Assembly (NCBI GenBank): GCA_045649685.1
Contig: JAZRQJ010000015.1
Coordinates: 74,162-138,161, forward strand
Origin: RUG12519 sp045649685
Lineage (GTDB): Bacteria > Bacillota > Clostridia > Oscillospirales > Ruminococcaceae
Direction of reading: 5' to 3'
Length of the DNA stretch: 64,000 nt
The position numbers were made by a program, and so were the translations under genes. Positions 1 to 8,278 of this stretch are shown in pieces. The notes beneath the pieces were generated by a model. That model ran no database searches, was not told the DNA's origin, and saw only the letters and a program-made list of their open reading frames with translations. Positions within the stretch are counted from its first letter, which is position 1, and every line of letters begins with the position of its first letter.

Positions 1-2172
1 ATATATAAAGAACAACAAGTTCAAAGACCATTTAATTTTGCAATTGTTGACGAGGTTGATTCAATTTTGATTGATGAAGCTAGAACTCCATTAATTATTT
101 CTGGACCGGGAGAGAAATCAACCGAACTATATGCCTATGCCAACAGTTTTGTTAAAAAGTTAAAAATGTATAAAGTAAAGGAATTGGATGATAAAGAGGA
201 GCATGATGATGTTGATGGTGATTATATAGTTGATGAAAAAGCGAAGACTGCTGTTTTGACTCCGTCAGGGGTAAAAAAAGCTGAAGAGTTTTTCAACGTG
301 TCTAATCTTATGGATGGTGAGAACATAACATTATTGCATCATATCAATCAAGCTATAAAAGCTCATGGAGTTATGCAAGAAGATATTGATTATGTTGTCA
401 AAGCGGGGGAAGGGTTAATTGTTGATGAATTTACAGGAAGAGCAATGCCGGGACGTAGGTACAATGATGGGTTGCACCAGGCAATTGAAGCTAAAGAAAA
501 TGTAAAAATTGCAAATGAATCCAAAACTTTAGCTAGTATAACATTTCAAAACTTGTTTAGAATATACACGAAACTTTCTGGAATGACTGGTACTGGGTTA
601 ACAGAAGAGGCGGAGTTTAGAGAAATATATAAGTTAGATGTTGTAGAGATTCCTCCTAATAAACCTGTTATAAGGAAAGACTACGATGATGTTATCTATC
701 GTACAGAGTTAGCTAAATTTCGCGCTGTAATTAATCAGATAGTAGAATGTCATAAAAAGGGACAACCTGTTTTAGTTGGAACTGTCTCGATAGACAAGTC
801 TGAAATTTTGAGTAATATGTTGAGTGAACAGGGAATAGATCATTATGTGTTAAATGCTAAATATCATGAACAAGAAGCGATGATAGTTGCTCAGGCAGGG
901 AAAAAGGGAGCTGTTACTATAGCAACAAACATGGCTGGACGTGGAACAGACATTATACTTGGCGGTAATGCTGAATATATGGCAAAAGAGGAAATGCGTA
1001 AGAGAGGTTATTATGAAGATCTAATTAATGAAGCTGTTGGATTTGCAGATACCGATAATCAAGAAATTTTAGAAGCTAGAGAAACTTTTAATAAATTAAA
1101 TAAAGAATTTAAAGAAGCTATTGCAGGAGATGCTGATGAAGTAAAAGCTGCTGGTGGATTATTTATTATAGGAACTGAAAGACATGAATCTAGGCGTATT
1201 GATAATCAGTTGAGAGGACGTTCTGGAAGACAGGGAGATCCGGGAGAGAGTCGATTCTACCTATCTTTGGAAGATAATCTTATGAGATTGTATGGCGGAG
1301 AAAAAGTGGACAAGGTTATGCGTATGTTGAAAGTTGACGATGACTTGCCAATTAAAAGTAGAATGTTAACTAAGCGCATAGAGAGTGCTCAGGCAAAGGT
1401 TGAAGCTCAAAATTTTGCGTCTCGTAAAAGTGTTCTTAAATTTGATGACGTTATGAATTCACAGCGTGAGATTATTTATAAAGAGCGTAAAAAAGTGCTT
1501 GATGGTCAGGACATGCGTAACCATGTTATTAAAATGATAAGTAGTGCTATCGCTGACACAGTTGATATTTACATTGCCGATACAGATAATCATGAACATT
1601 GGAATATAACTGGACTTAGAGATTACTTTATGAATTATATTTTAGATGAGAATGATTTGGCATATAGTACTACTCAACTTGCTGAATTGAAGAAGCAAGA
1701 TTTAGTGGATATTATATTTAAGAAAGCTATGGACATCTATGAACAAAAAGAAAAAATGACCGGTGAAGAGCGTATGCGTGAGCTGGAGAGGGTCGTTATT
1801 TTAAGAACAGTTGATTCTAAGTGGACTGCGCATATTGATGACATGGAAGAATTACGTCGTGGAATTTATTTAAGGTCGTATGCTCAAAAGGATCCTGTAA
1901 TTGAATATACCATCGAAGGATTTGCTATGTTTGATGCTATGGTTTCAAGCATAAAAGAAGATGTTGCAAGATTAGTATTGACTGTTCGTATTAGAACAGA
2001 AGAAGAAATTAAGAGGGAAGAAGTTAATAAAATTCCTGTGCCTGTTAAATATAAAGAAAGTTCAGCAGGAGAAGAGAGAAAGCCAATTAAGAATGAAAAC
2101 AAGGTTGGTCGAAATGATCCTTGTCCATGTGGCAGTGGTAAGAAGTATAAAAACTGTTGTGGAAAAAATTAG
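1..2172 (+). CDS. secA: Protein translocase ATPase SecA (5' end outside window)
   Basis: SecA is the ATPase that drives secretory preproteins through the SecYEG channel at the cytoplasmic membrane. The reading frame is open from base 1, so the N-terminal part (about 180-200 residues, including Walker A) lies upstream and 723 residues are visible. The Walker B motif DEVD is at residues 17-20 of the fragment, followed by the preprotein cross-linking region. The second helicase lobe shows MAGRGTDI and GRSGRQGDPG. The C-terminus is the zinc-binding tail GRNDPCPCGSGKKYKNCCG, which binds SecB or ribosomes in other species. An intrinsic terminator follows. Identity is certain. The true start cannot be given. 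This SecA would be the export route for the many signal-peptide proteins encoded further along. Confidence 0.97.
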   Translation: MYKEQQVQRPFNFAIVDEVDSILIDEARTPLIISGPGEKSTELYAYANSFVKKLKMYKVKELDDKEEHDDVDGDYIVDEKAKTAVLTPSGVKKAEEFFNVSNLMDGENITLLHHINQAIKAHGVMQEDIDYVVKAGEGLIVDEFTGRAMPGRRYNDGLHQAIEAKENVKIANESKTLASITFQNLFRIYTKLSGMTGTGLTEEAEFREIYKLDVVEIPPNKPVIRKDYDDVIYRTELAKFRAVINQIVECHKKGQPVLVGTVSIDKSEILSNMLSEQGIDHYVLNAKYHEQEAMIVAQAGKKGAVTIATNMAGRGTDIILGGNAEYMAKEEMRKRGYYEDLINEAVGFADTDNQEILEARETFNKLNKEFKEAIAGDADEVKAAGGLFIIGTERHESRRIDNQLRGRSGRQGDPGESRFYLSLEDNLMRLYGGEKVDKVMRMLKVDDDLPIKSRMLTKRIESAQAKVEAQNFASRKSVLKFDDVMNSQREIIYKERKKVLDGQDMRNHVIKMISSAIADTVDIYIADTDNHEHWNITGLRDYFMNYILDENDLAYSTTQLAELKKQDLVDIIFKKAMDIYEQKEKMTGEERMRELERVVILRTVDSKWTAHIDDMEELRRGIYLRSYAQKDPVIEYTIEGFAMFDAMVSSIKEDVARLVLTVRIRTEEEIKREEVNKIPVPVKYKESSAGEERKPIKNENKVGRNDPCPCGSGKKYKNCCGKN

Positions 2173-2214
2173 TAATATTAATAGTTTTTATGGCTGTTAA
2201 AATAAATAACAATT

Positions 2215-2246
2215 GAGGAGCAAATATTTAGTAGTTGCTCCTTTTA
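2215..2246 (+). terminator. Intrinsic terminator after secA
   Basis: GGAGCAA at 2217-2223 pairs with TTGCTCC at 2235-2241 and is followed by TTTTATT. It lies about 45 nt after the secA stop codon. Confidence 0.8.
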
Positions 2247-2280
2247 TTATGCAGTAAAAAGTTTATGAGGAGATTATGTT

Positions 2281-2475
2281 ATGGAAGATAAACAAATATA
2301 TAAGAAAACTGCATACTGCTGAAATGAGAATTGGTATTGTGAAATTGAAAATATAATAATAACTGTTAACTCATATAGGTATACAATTATTACTGCTCAT
2401 AAAAAAGATAAAAATAGATTAAAGTTTGGTATATGGGGGAATGAAGTAAATAGAAAAATTATTTGTTTTGTATAA
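2281..2475 (+). pseudogene. Small ORF interrupted by an in-frame TGA
   Basis: An ATG at 2281 follows a good Shine-Dalgarno sequence (GAGGAG, 8 nt away). The frame reads 13 codons (ending ...TAYC), meets TGA at 2320-2322, then stays open for 50 more codons to TAA at 2473-2475. The downstream half has a plausible composition (NENWYC, YRYTIITAHKK, KFGIWGN) but I recognise no family. TGA is a genuine stop elsewhere in the window, so this is most simply a broken small gene. A leader peptide or programmed read-through is possible but unsupported. The whole stretch 2247-2513 holds nothing else I can name. Confidence 0.35.
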
Positions 2476-2513
2476 TATATATGTTTTGTTCAACATTTAG
2501 GGGGATATTTTTA

Positions 2514-3527
2514 ATGAAAGGAAAAAACATAAAAATAATTATAATGTTCATCATTACTTTTACAATTTTTGGTTTTTTTGTTTTTATTTTAAGTAATTTT
2601 GGAAAGAATGATTTAGTAGAATTAGAAGATATGGTGAGCAGTCAGAGTCAGAGTAAATTAGAAAAATTTAAATATGAGTTTAATCCACATGTTATATCAA
2701 AAGAGTATATTGATATATATGGTGCGGACATTAAAGAGATTTTTTATAACTTCTGCGATGCGGTTTTAGCGGGAAAAGATAGGTTTAAGTGTCCTTCTAT
2801 TGAAAAATTTAATATAGTTTTAACCATTTCGAGAAACTGTTTGCCTATTGCATGTCAATATGTTGATAAAAATCACATCAAAGTTGCAAACGGAGAGGGA
2901 TTATTAGTTTATAAAATAAGTAAGCAAGAATTAATGAATGAAATTGCTAGATATAAAGACAAGATAAGCAATTTAATTGTTTCATCTATTCCATATAGGG
3001 AAGATGATTTTGTTATGGCAGCTGAATTGCTTACAGCTGTTTCTAATAAGGACAATTTTGATGATAAAGGACTACAGCTAGAAAATTCCTTAGAAATTTG
3101 TCCATATAGGGCAATTATGAATAACATTGGAATATGTCAAGAAATATCTGGAGAATATATATATTATTTACTTCAAATTGGGATTAATGCAACTAATTGT
3201 TCAGCATTATCTAGAGATAAAAGTTATTCTCATGAGTGGGTTGTGGTAGAATTAGATAACCATCATTATCATATTGATCCAACATTTTCAATTCAGCATA
3301 GAGGTAGTTTAGCATTTTTTTGTATGACTGATATAATTAGAGAAAAGTATGGAGATTTTCCTGTTGATAATTTTTCTTTTGCTGGTTCTGCAACGATTAA
3401 GTATATTGTAGATAGTGAAAAATTTAAAGAATTGTGGGGAGCCGAAGCATATACGATTGATCATGAACACAGAAAAATACATATGAAAATGTTTTATACT
3501 GGAGAAGAAAAAGATTATTATTATTAA
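2514..3527 (+). CDS. Membrane-anchored transglutaminase-like protein
   Basis: The 337-residue protein has an N-terminal hydrophobic segment (about residues 7-28), then an extracytoplasmic region. In its C-terminal half is the order seen in the transglutaminase-like superfamily: a Cys in GICQEISGEY, a His in SHEWVVVEL and an Asp in HIDPTF. This gives the Cys-His-Asp triad of the papain-like transglutaminase fold. Family members act as peptidases or amide-transfer enzymes, and the substrate here is unknown. I chose ATG 2514 because AGGGGGAT lies just upstream. An in-frame ATG-like start at 2463 would add 17 residues without a ribosome site. The gene stands alone, with its own downstream hairpin-like sequence before the next promoter. 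Confidence 0.65.
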   Translation: MKGKNIKIIIMFIITFTIFGFFVFILSNFGKNDLVELEDMVSSQSQSKLEKFKYEFNPHVISKEYIDIYGADIKEIFYNFCDAVLAGKDRFKCPSIEKFNIVLTISRNCLPIACQYVDKNHIKVANGEGLLVYKISKQELMNEIARYKDKISNLIVSSIPYREDDFVMAAELLTAVSNKDNFDDKGLQLENSLEICPYRAIMNNIGICQEISGEYIYYLLQIGINATNCSALSRDKSYSHEWVVVELDNHHYHIDPTFSIQHRGSLAFFCMTDIIREKYGDFPVDNFSFAGSATIKYIVDSEKFKELWGAEAYTIDHEHRKIHMKMFYTGEEKDYYY

Positions 3528-3539
3528 ATTACTTTATGG

Positions 3540-3565
3540 TAATCTTTTGTTTTGTGATATAATTA
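3540..3565 (+). promoter_or_regulatory. Extended -10 promoter, 26-nt copy 1
   Basis: The sequence contains TGATATAAT, an extended -10 element (TATAAT 3558-3563), 40 nt before the next gene. The 26 nt at 3540-3565 are identical to 7404-7429 upstream of another small gene. The -35 region is poor, as expected for an extended -10 promoter. Confidence 0.6.
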
Positions 3566-3602
3566 GTTAGAGAGAATGGTAAGTTGTTGTTAAATATTTG
3601 TT

Positions 3603-4205
3603 ATGAAAGGAATAAAAGTGATACAATTATTAAAATATGGAAATACAAATTGCTATTATATCCAAGGGCAAAAAGAAAGCTTATTGATAGACACGGACTG
3701 GGCTGGGACTCTACAATTATTTTATAGAAAGATTAAGGAATTAAATATAAAAAATATAGACTATCTTTTAATTACACATTATCATCCTGATCATATGGGC
3801 ATAGCACAAGATATAGTTGATAATATGAGTGCCAAATTATTACTTGTGGATGGTCAGAAGGATTATATACATTTTTCAGATAAAATATTTGAAAAAGATA
3901 ATAAAATAAAATTTACTCCAATTAACACAAAACCAGTAATAATTTCATGTGAAGAAAGTAGAGATTTTTTAAAAGAGTTAGGAATCGATGGAGAAATATT
4001 ATATACACCGGGGCATAGTGAAGATAGTGTTTCTGTGGTATTAGATGAGGGTGTGGCATTTGTTGGGGATTTGTATGATTTGAATTCGGCATCTGCATTT
4101 AATGATGAGAAAATAAACAATAGTTGGAAAAATTTATTAAGTCACAATATATCAAAAATATGTTATGGGCATCATGAGCAAGTTATTAAAAATTACAATT
4201 TATAG
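3603..4205 (+). CDS. Metallo-beta-lactamase-fold hydrolase
   Basis: The 200-residue protein has the zinc-binding signature HYHPDH at about residues 60-65, a following GHS histidine at about 138 and a GDLYD aspartate at about 159. These are the metal ligands of the metallo-beta-lactamase superfamily. Such short single-domain proteins are typically hydrolases of thioesters, phosphodiesters or similar bonds, and the substrate cannot be inferred. No signal peptide is present, so it should be cytoplasmic. The ATG at 3603 follows an extended -10 promoter closely. A weak Shine-Dalgarno sequence leaves an ATA/GTG alternative a few codons later possible. Confidence 0.8.
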   Translation: MKGIKVIQLLKYGNTNCYYIQGQKESLLIDTDWAGTLQLFYRKIKELNIKNIDYLLITHYHPDHMGIAQDIVDNMSAKLLLVDGQKDYIHFSDKIFEKDNKIKFTPINTKPVIISCEESRDFLKELGIDGEILYTPGHSEDSVSVVLDEGVAFVGDLYDLNSASAFNDEKINNSWKNLLSHNISKICYGHHEQVIKNYNL

Positions 4206-4262
4206 CTTAATTTAATTTGACTAAATAAGGGATATATATTTAATAGCAGAAAGGTGACGTGA

Positions 4263-5144
4263 ATGAGTATTTTAAAAAAATTATTTAAAAAAGAAAAAAC
4301 TAAAATAGAAAATCATCCTGCTTTTTCATTTGTTATACATTTATTAATGGATGAAATGTGTGATATGCCTTCAAAGGAAGATATGCATAGCATTATGAGT
4401 AAACATTTAGGAGAAACACATTGTTTTCAGTATAATGAAACATGTGTAGGATTTGAAGCCAAGAAATATTTAGTTAATTGTGGAAAAGAAAAAAAGCAAT
4501 GTTCACCACAATTAATGATTACAAAATGTTTTAAAAGTGGATCGATAATGGATAATATGGAAAGAAGTCAGATATGGGATTGTCCAAATGGTAACAAGAT
4601 TTTAGATTCTTGTAAATATCAGGTTATGGCTGTCGATATGCTGGCAGCTGGATTAAATCCAAAAGAAAGAGCACAAATGTTAGTGGATTATATTGAGGCT
4701 TTGGTTGAACTTTATCCAAATTGTAAAGCGGTAGTTTTTGACAATTCTAAAAAGATGTTCACGAGAGATGATATAGTGAATTGCAGCGTTCCTAAAGAAT
4801 CTAAATTCATTCATTATGCAGTTAATATTAGATTTTTTAGAATTGACGGCACAAATGATATGTTAATTGATTCTGTGGGAATGAGTACACTTTTTTTACC
4901 AGACCTTCAGTATCATTTTTGTAATTTAGAACCAAATGATATCGTTCGTCATGCATATAATGTTCTTTTGTATATTTTTGAAAACGAAAACCCTATTGAA
5001 AGTGGTGATGTTATTGATGGATTACTTAATGGTAAAATGAGTGATAAGATACCATGGAAAGTTCAGTATGAAACATCAATAATGGGTCCTACTAGAGAAG
5101 TTATAGATGTTAATATGGATCAATTTGCTGCGGGTGAAAGATAG
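4263..5144 (+). CDS. DUF4261-type protein
   Basis: This 293-residue soluble protein resembles DUF4261 proteins of Firmicutes and other bacteria. The C-terminal half contains the type of segment expected there, with a run reading YQVMAVDMLAAGL followed by a region on Leu/Ile-rich helices and PNCKAVVFDNSKK. The N-terminus is basic (KKLFKKEKTK) and there are several Cys residues, but no clear metal site. The function of this family is unknown. The start at ATG 4263 is supported by AGAAAGGTGA immediately upstream. It lies between the metallo-hydrolase and a methyltransferase-like gene on the same strand, with spacings of about 50-60 nt, so co-transcription is possible. Confidence 0.6.
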   Translation: MSILKKLFKKEKTKIENHPAFSFVIHLLMDEMCDMPSKEDMHSIMSKHLGETHCFQYNETCVGFEAKKYLVNCGKEKKQCSPQLMITKCFKSGSIMDNMERSQIWDCPNGNKILDSCKYQVMAVDMLAAGLNPKERAQMLVDYIEALVELYPNCKAVVFDNSKKMFTRDDIVNCSVPKESKFIHYAVNIRFFRIDGTNDMLIDSVGMSTLFLPDLQYHFCNLEPNDIVRHAYNVLLYIFENENPIESGDVIDGLLNGKMSDKIPWKVQYETSIMGPTREVIDVNMDQFAAGER

Positions 5145-5205
5145 GTAAATATTGTAAAATTAATAAATAGTTAATTATTTTTAATAATGTCCATAGGTGA
5201 AATTT

Positions 5206-5874
5206 ATGAGCATACGATTGTTTATTCAGGCAATTATAAAATATGCATTCGGTGTATTAATTGTAGGTGCTTTGTTATTTATTCCTGCCACTTTTGATTA
5301 TTGGAATGGATGGTTGTTTATGGGGTTGTTGTTCATTCCAATGTTTGTTGCTGGAATAGTTTTAATGATAAAAAGTCCAGATTTGCTCAAAAAAAGACTA
5401 AATGTTAAAGAAAAACAAGGTGAGCAGAAACAAGTTATATTATTTAGTGCAGTAATGTTTTTGTTTGGCTTTATTACAGCGGGCTTAAATTACAGATATA
5501 AATGGATCGAATTGCCAAATATTGTTGTAATTATATCTTCTGTTGTATTTGTTTTAGCATATATTTTATACGCGGAAGTTTTGAGAGAAAATGCTTATTT
5601 ATCTCGTACTATTGAAGTGCAGGATAATCAAAAAGTGATCGATACTGGATTATATGGAATTGTAAGACACCCGATGTATGCAGTAACAATTTTGTTGTTT
5701 TTAACAATGCCATTAATATTGGGGTCTATTATTTCTTTCATAATCTTTCTGATTTATCCAGCTATAATTGCTAAAAGAATAGAAAATGAGGAAGGAATAT
5801 TGGAAAGAGACTTAAAAGGTTACTCAGAATATAAAAAAAGAGTAAGATATAAGATTATTCCATTTGTATGGTGA
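5206..5874 (+). CDS. Isoprenylcysteine carboxyl methyltransferase-like membrane protein
   Basis: This integral membrane protein of about 222 residues has four or five hydrophobic segments. In the C-terminal part it carries the hallmark of the isoprenylcysteine carboxyl methyltransferase (ICMT/PEMT-like) family: TGLYGIVRHPMY (about residues 147-158), then a membrane hairpin and the ER-IENEEGILER region with conserved glutamates. Bacterial members methylate unknown small molecules or lipids using S-adenosylmethionine. I prefer ATG 5206, placed 5 nt after AGGTGA. A GTG at 5197 overlaps that ribosome site and is unlikely. Two TGA codons follow each other at the end. Confidence 0.75.
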   Translation: MSIRLFIQAIIKYAFGVLIVGALLFIPATFDYWNGWLFMGLLFIPMFVAGIVLMIKSPDLLKKRLNVKEKQGEQKQVILFSAVMFLFGFITAGLNYRYKWIELPNIVVIISSVVFVLAYILYAEVLRENAYLSRTIEVQDNQKVIDTGLYGIVRHPMYAVTILLFLTMPLILGSIISFIIFLIYPAIIAKRIENEEGILERDLKGYSEYKKRVRYKIIPFVW

Positions 5875-5918
5875 TGATTTAAGAGCTGAATTTTTTAATA
5901 TACAGGAGTTTTAATGTA

Positions 5919-6500
5919 ATGGAAATGGAAACAGAAATTACTGTGCTAGTAAAAAGTGATTATAATACTCTAAAAAAAGCTTTGGAAATGTGTGAATTTA
6001 AATTAAAAGAGGAATATGAATTAAAAGATGATTATATGATCGACCAAGATACTAATTTGTTAGAGTTATCTAACCTCGAAATTTTGCAAAAGTGTATTTT
6101 AGTTAGAAATGTTGTCAACAGAGATAAGATGTTGTTATATAAATATAAAAAATATGCTCCTAATGGAAATATAATATATCAAGGTAAAGTAAAATGTCCT
6201 GTTGTTGATATTAATAGTGCTATAGAGTTTATGGAATCAATAAATTATAAAAATTTATTTAGTATATATGATAAGTGTATAGTGTATGCAAATAAAGAAA
6301 CAGAACTAATAGTTCAATTGGTTAATGATAAATATATTTTTTTAGAAATGGAATCTAAGTGTAAACATATTGACAAACAATATAACTCAATTGAAGAACT
6401 AAAAAATGACTTGAATAGATATAAATTGCCTATTGATAATTCAAATTATTTTGTAAAAAAAGCTGAGTTAATATTAAATGAGAAGTTACAAAAGAAATAA
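5919..6500 (+). CDS. CYTH-like domain protein, degenerate active site
   Basis: The 193-residue protein resembles the CYTH / class IV adenylate cyclase fold. It has an N-terminal strand METEITVLVK, a long helix-strand region with an Arg in LVRNV, then LLYKYKKY, and late acidic strands FLEMESKC. CYTH enzymes act on triphosphate substrates through an ExExK motif. Here the corresponding stretch reads ETEIT, so the Lys is displaced or missing and catalysis is doubtful. The start at ATG 5919 has CAGGAG about 10 nt upstream. It could instead be an unrelated small hypothetical protein, as the similarity is only by eye. A very long hairpin terminator follows. Confidence 0.4.
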   Translation: MEMETEITVLVKSDYNTLKKALEMCEFKLKEEYELKDDYMIDQDTNLLELSNLEILQKCILVRNVVNRDKMLLYKYKKYAPNGNIIYQGKVKCPVVDINSAIEFMESINYKNLFSIYDKCIVYANKETELIVQLVNDKYIFLEMESKCKHIDKQYNSIEELKNDLNRYKLPIDNSNYFVKKAELILNEKLQKK

Positions 6501-6565
6501 TGTATACGGTAGAATTTTAATTTTGTGATAGGGTTAAGCGGATTTTACGCTATAAAAACTGCTGA

Positions 6566-6627
6566 AGTAACAATAACGATGATGCAAACAATTGTTTGTA
6601 TCATCGTTATTGTTACTAATTTTTTTT
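6566..6627 (+). terminator. Exceptionally long hairpin with T-tract
   Basis: Bases 6566-6617 form an almost perfect 52-nt inverted repeat centred between 6591 and 6592. Every position pairs, with a single G-U wobble (6584/6599). It is followed by a run of eight T in 6618-6627. It works as a terminator in principle, but its stem of about 24 bp is far longer than any other terminator in the window. Confidence 0.7.
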
Positions 6628-6670
6628 CAGGTCTACAAAAATAGATTTTTTATACATAATGTGCAATTTT

Positions 6671-6681
6671 TGTGATATAAT
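6671..6681 (+). promoter_or_regulatory. Extended -10 element
   Basis: TGTGATATAAT lies 43 nt upstream of the zinc-ribbon pseudogene start. It matches the extended -10 elements at 3553-3563 and 7417-7427. Confidence 0.5.
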
Positions 6682-6724
6682 CATCGAGGTTAAAAAATAT
6701 AAAGAGAGATAGAGGATATTTGTT

Positions 6725-7341
6725 ATGAGTAACAAATTAATTAAATGTAAGTCTTGTGGAAGAGAAATAGCAGCGAATGCCAAAGTATGTCCGGCATGTG
6801 GTGCGAAAAATAAAAAACCAATATATAAGAGAATTTGGTTTTGGATTCTTGTTCTTATAGTTATTTTGGGAGTAGCAACTGCATCAAACTCTAAAAAAAT
6901 GATAGTAGTAGCAGTAATGTTAATAAATATTCGCAGAATAAAAATGTAACAGTAACTGTAATTGATATGAGTGCGATGACAGAAGCTGATGTTGATAAAT
7001 AGGCAGGTGAAAATAAAATAAATATTGAAAAGAACCAACAGCTGGACAAAAAATGCACTTAAAAAAGCAGAATCATATTCTTCAACAATGCATATAGCTA
7101 AAAAGGGAAAATATAAACAATTAACATCAGAGTATGGAGAAAAATTTACAGCAGAAGAAGAACAATATGCCGTTGATAACATGAAAGCTGACTGGAATGC
7201 GAATGCATTAGCTAAAGCTAAAACTTATCAAGAAAGTATGAGTATGTCAAAAAAAGAATATATGAACAATTAACATCAGAATATGGAGGAAAATTTACAG
7301 CAGAGGAAGCACAATATGCTGTAGACTATTTAGGCAATTAG
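6725..7341 (+). pseudogene. Zinc-ribbon / Ltp-repeat membrane protein, frameshifted
   Basis: The first frame encodes a zinc ribbon (CKSCGREIAANAKVCPACG, residues 9-27), a transmembrane segment, and then goes out of frame at a run of seven A (6893-6899). The coding continues in another frame (NVTVTVIDMSAMTEADVDK), meets TAG near 7000, and re-enters at a six-A run (7048-7053). There it reads two copies of the Ltp-type repeat (W...ALKKAESYSSTM...YKQLTSEYGEKFTAEE). The second copy is broken again at a seven-A run (7249-7255) and resumes to TAG at 7341. Intact relatives combine a zinc ribbon, a membrane anchor and host-surface lipoprotein (Ltp) repeats. All three frame changes sit in A-runs, so phase variation or sequencing error cannot be excluded, but the extra TAG argues for real decay. 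Confidence 0.75.
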
Positions 7342-7376
7342 TATATATTTTTTAAATAGAATGAAATACTAATCTC

Positions 7377-7416
7377 AAAAGATTATCCTAAAAGTTTCTA
7401 GGATAATCTTTTGTTT
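7377..7416 (+). terminator. Intrinsic terminator fused to a promoter
   Basis: AAAA plus GATTATCCTA (7377-7390) pairs with TAGGATAATC plus TTTT (7399-7412). The T-rich tail runs straight into the promoter at 7404-7429. Confidence 0.75.
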
Positions 7417-7429
7417 TGTGATATAATTA
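7404..7429 (+). promoter_or_regulatory. Extended -10 promoter, 26-nt copy 2
   Basis: These 26 nt are identical to 3540-3565 and contain TGATATAAT (TATAAT 7422-7427). The element overlaps the right arm of the preceding terminator, so termination and initiation share the same bases. Confidence 0.6.
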
Positions 7430-7494
7430 TTGTACATTAAAGTTATATTTAAAATATAAAAATAGATTTAACTTGAAGGTGAGTTGAAATATAT

Positions 7495-8061
7495 TTGGAG
7501 AATATATTAAATGTTAAACATTTTGAAGAATTATATGAGTGGTTAACTAATAATTATAATGTTGAAGATTTTGTATGGGTGAATGCTAAAAGGGGAAAGT
7601 CGAATTACATAGAATTTAGCTATATAGATGCGGTTTATTGTGCTCTGTGTTTTGGTTGGATAGACTCTACTTGTAAAAACATTGATGGTGTGACTTATCA
7701 GAAATTAACGCCTAGAAGTAAAAAAACTCATTGGACTTATTTAAATATTGCTAGATGTGAGTATTTAATAAAAAAAGGATTGATGACAGATCGAGGATTT
7801 AATGCTTTGCCTGTCAATTATGAACAATTTGATATCTCAAATGATATATTGATTGAATTAAAGAAAAATAAAAAAGTTTGGAATAATTTCAATAATTTTC
7901 CTGTTTTATATCAAAGAGTACGAATTGATAATATTGAGTGGGCTAGGAAAAATAAGAAACTATTTCGTAGTAGACTAGACAAATTAATTGAAACGGCTGA
8001 GCAGAATAAAACATATGGGCAGTGGAACGATTATGGTAGATTGGATTGTTTGAAAATATAG
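7495..8061 (+). CDS. YdeI/OmdA-family protein
   Basis: The 188-residue protein matches the YdeI / OmpD-associated family. Near the N-terminus it has FEELYEWLTNNY and VWVNAKRG. In the middle it has the strong family block DAVYCALCFGWIDSTCK...RSKKTHWTYLN. The C-terminal half contains the helical segment with RIDNIEWARKNKK. Family members are called bacteriocin-protection or envelope-related proteins, but their biochemical role is not established. The frame begins with TTG at 7495, about 12 nt after AAGGTGAG, and no ATG fits the conserved N-terminus better. An extended -10 promoter lies 65 nt upstream. The gap 8062-8278 that follows shows no gene or hairpin that I can support. Confidence 0.75.
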   Translation: MENILNVKHFEELYEWLTNNYNVEDFVWVNAKRGKSNYIEFSYIDAVYCALCFGWIDSTCKNIDGVTYQKLTPRSKKTHWTYLNIARCEYLIKKGLMTDRGFNALPVNYEQFDISNDILIELKKNKKVWNNFNNFPVLYQRVRIDNIEWARKNKKLFRSRLDKLIETAEQNKTYGQWNDYGRLDCLKI

Positions 8062-8278
8062 AAATTTGTTAAAAAATTATAGTATATTAATTTGAATATT
8101 GAATAAGATATTTAAATTATGGTACTATATTACTGATATTATTTTTAATCATCAAAATTGATTGTTTTAGGTTTGTACATGTATTAAATATTATAAATGA
8201 ACATAATTAGTATGTTGAAAAAATATGTTTTTGCTATTAATAATAGGTTTTATATAAAATGAAAGGAGCAAATGTTTT

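Noticed and set aside
6616..7182. Minus-strand frame of 188 codons
   Set aside because: It is opposite the frameshifted zinc-ribbon/Ltp gene and begins within it. The plus strand has recognisable domains, the minus strand none.
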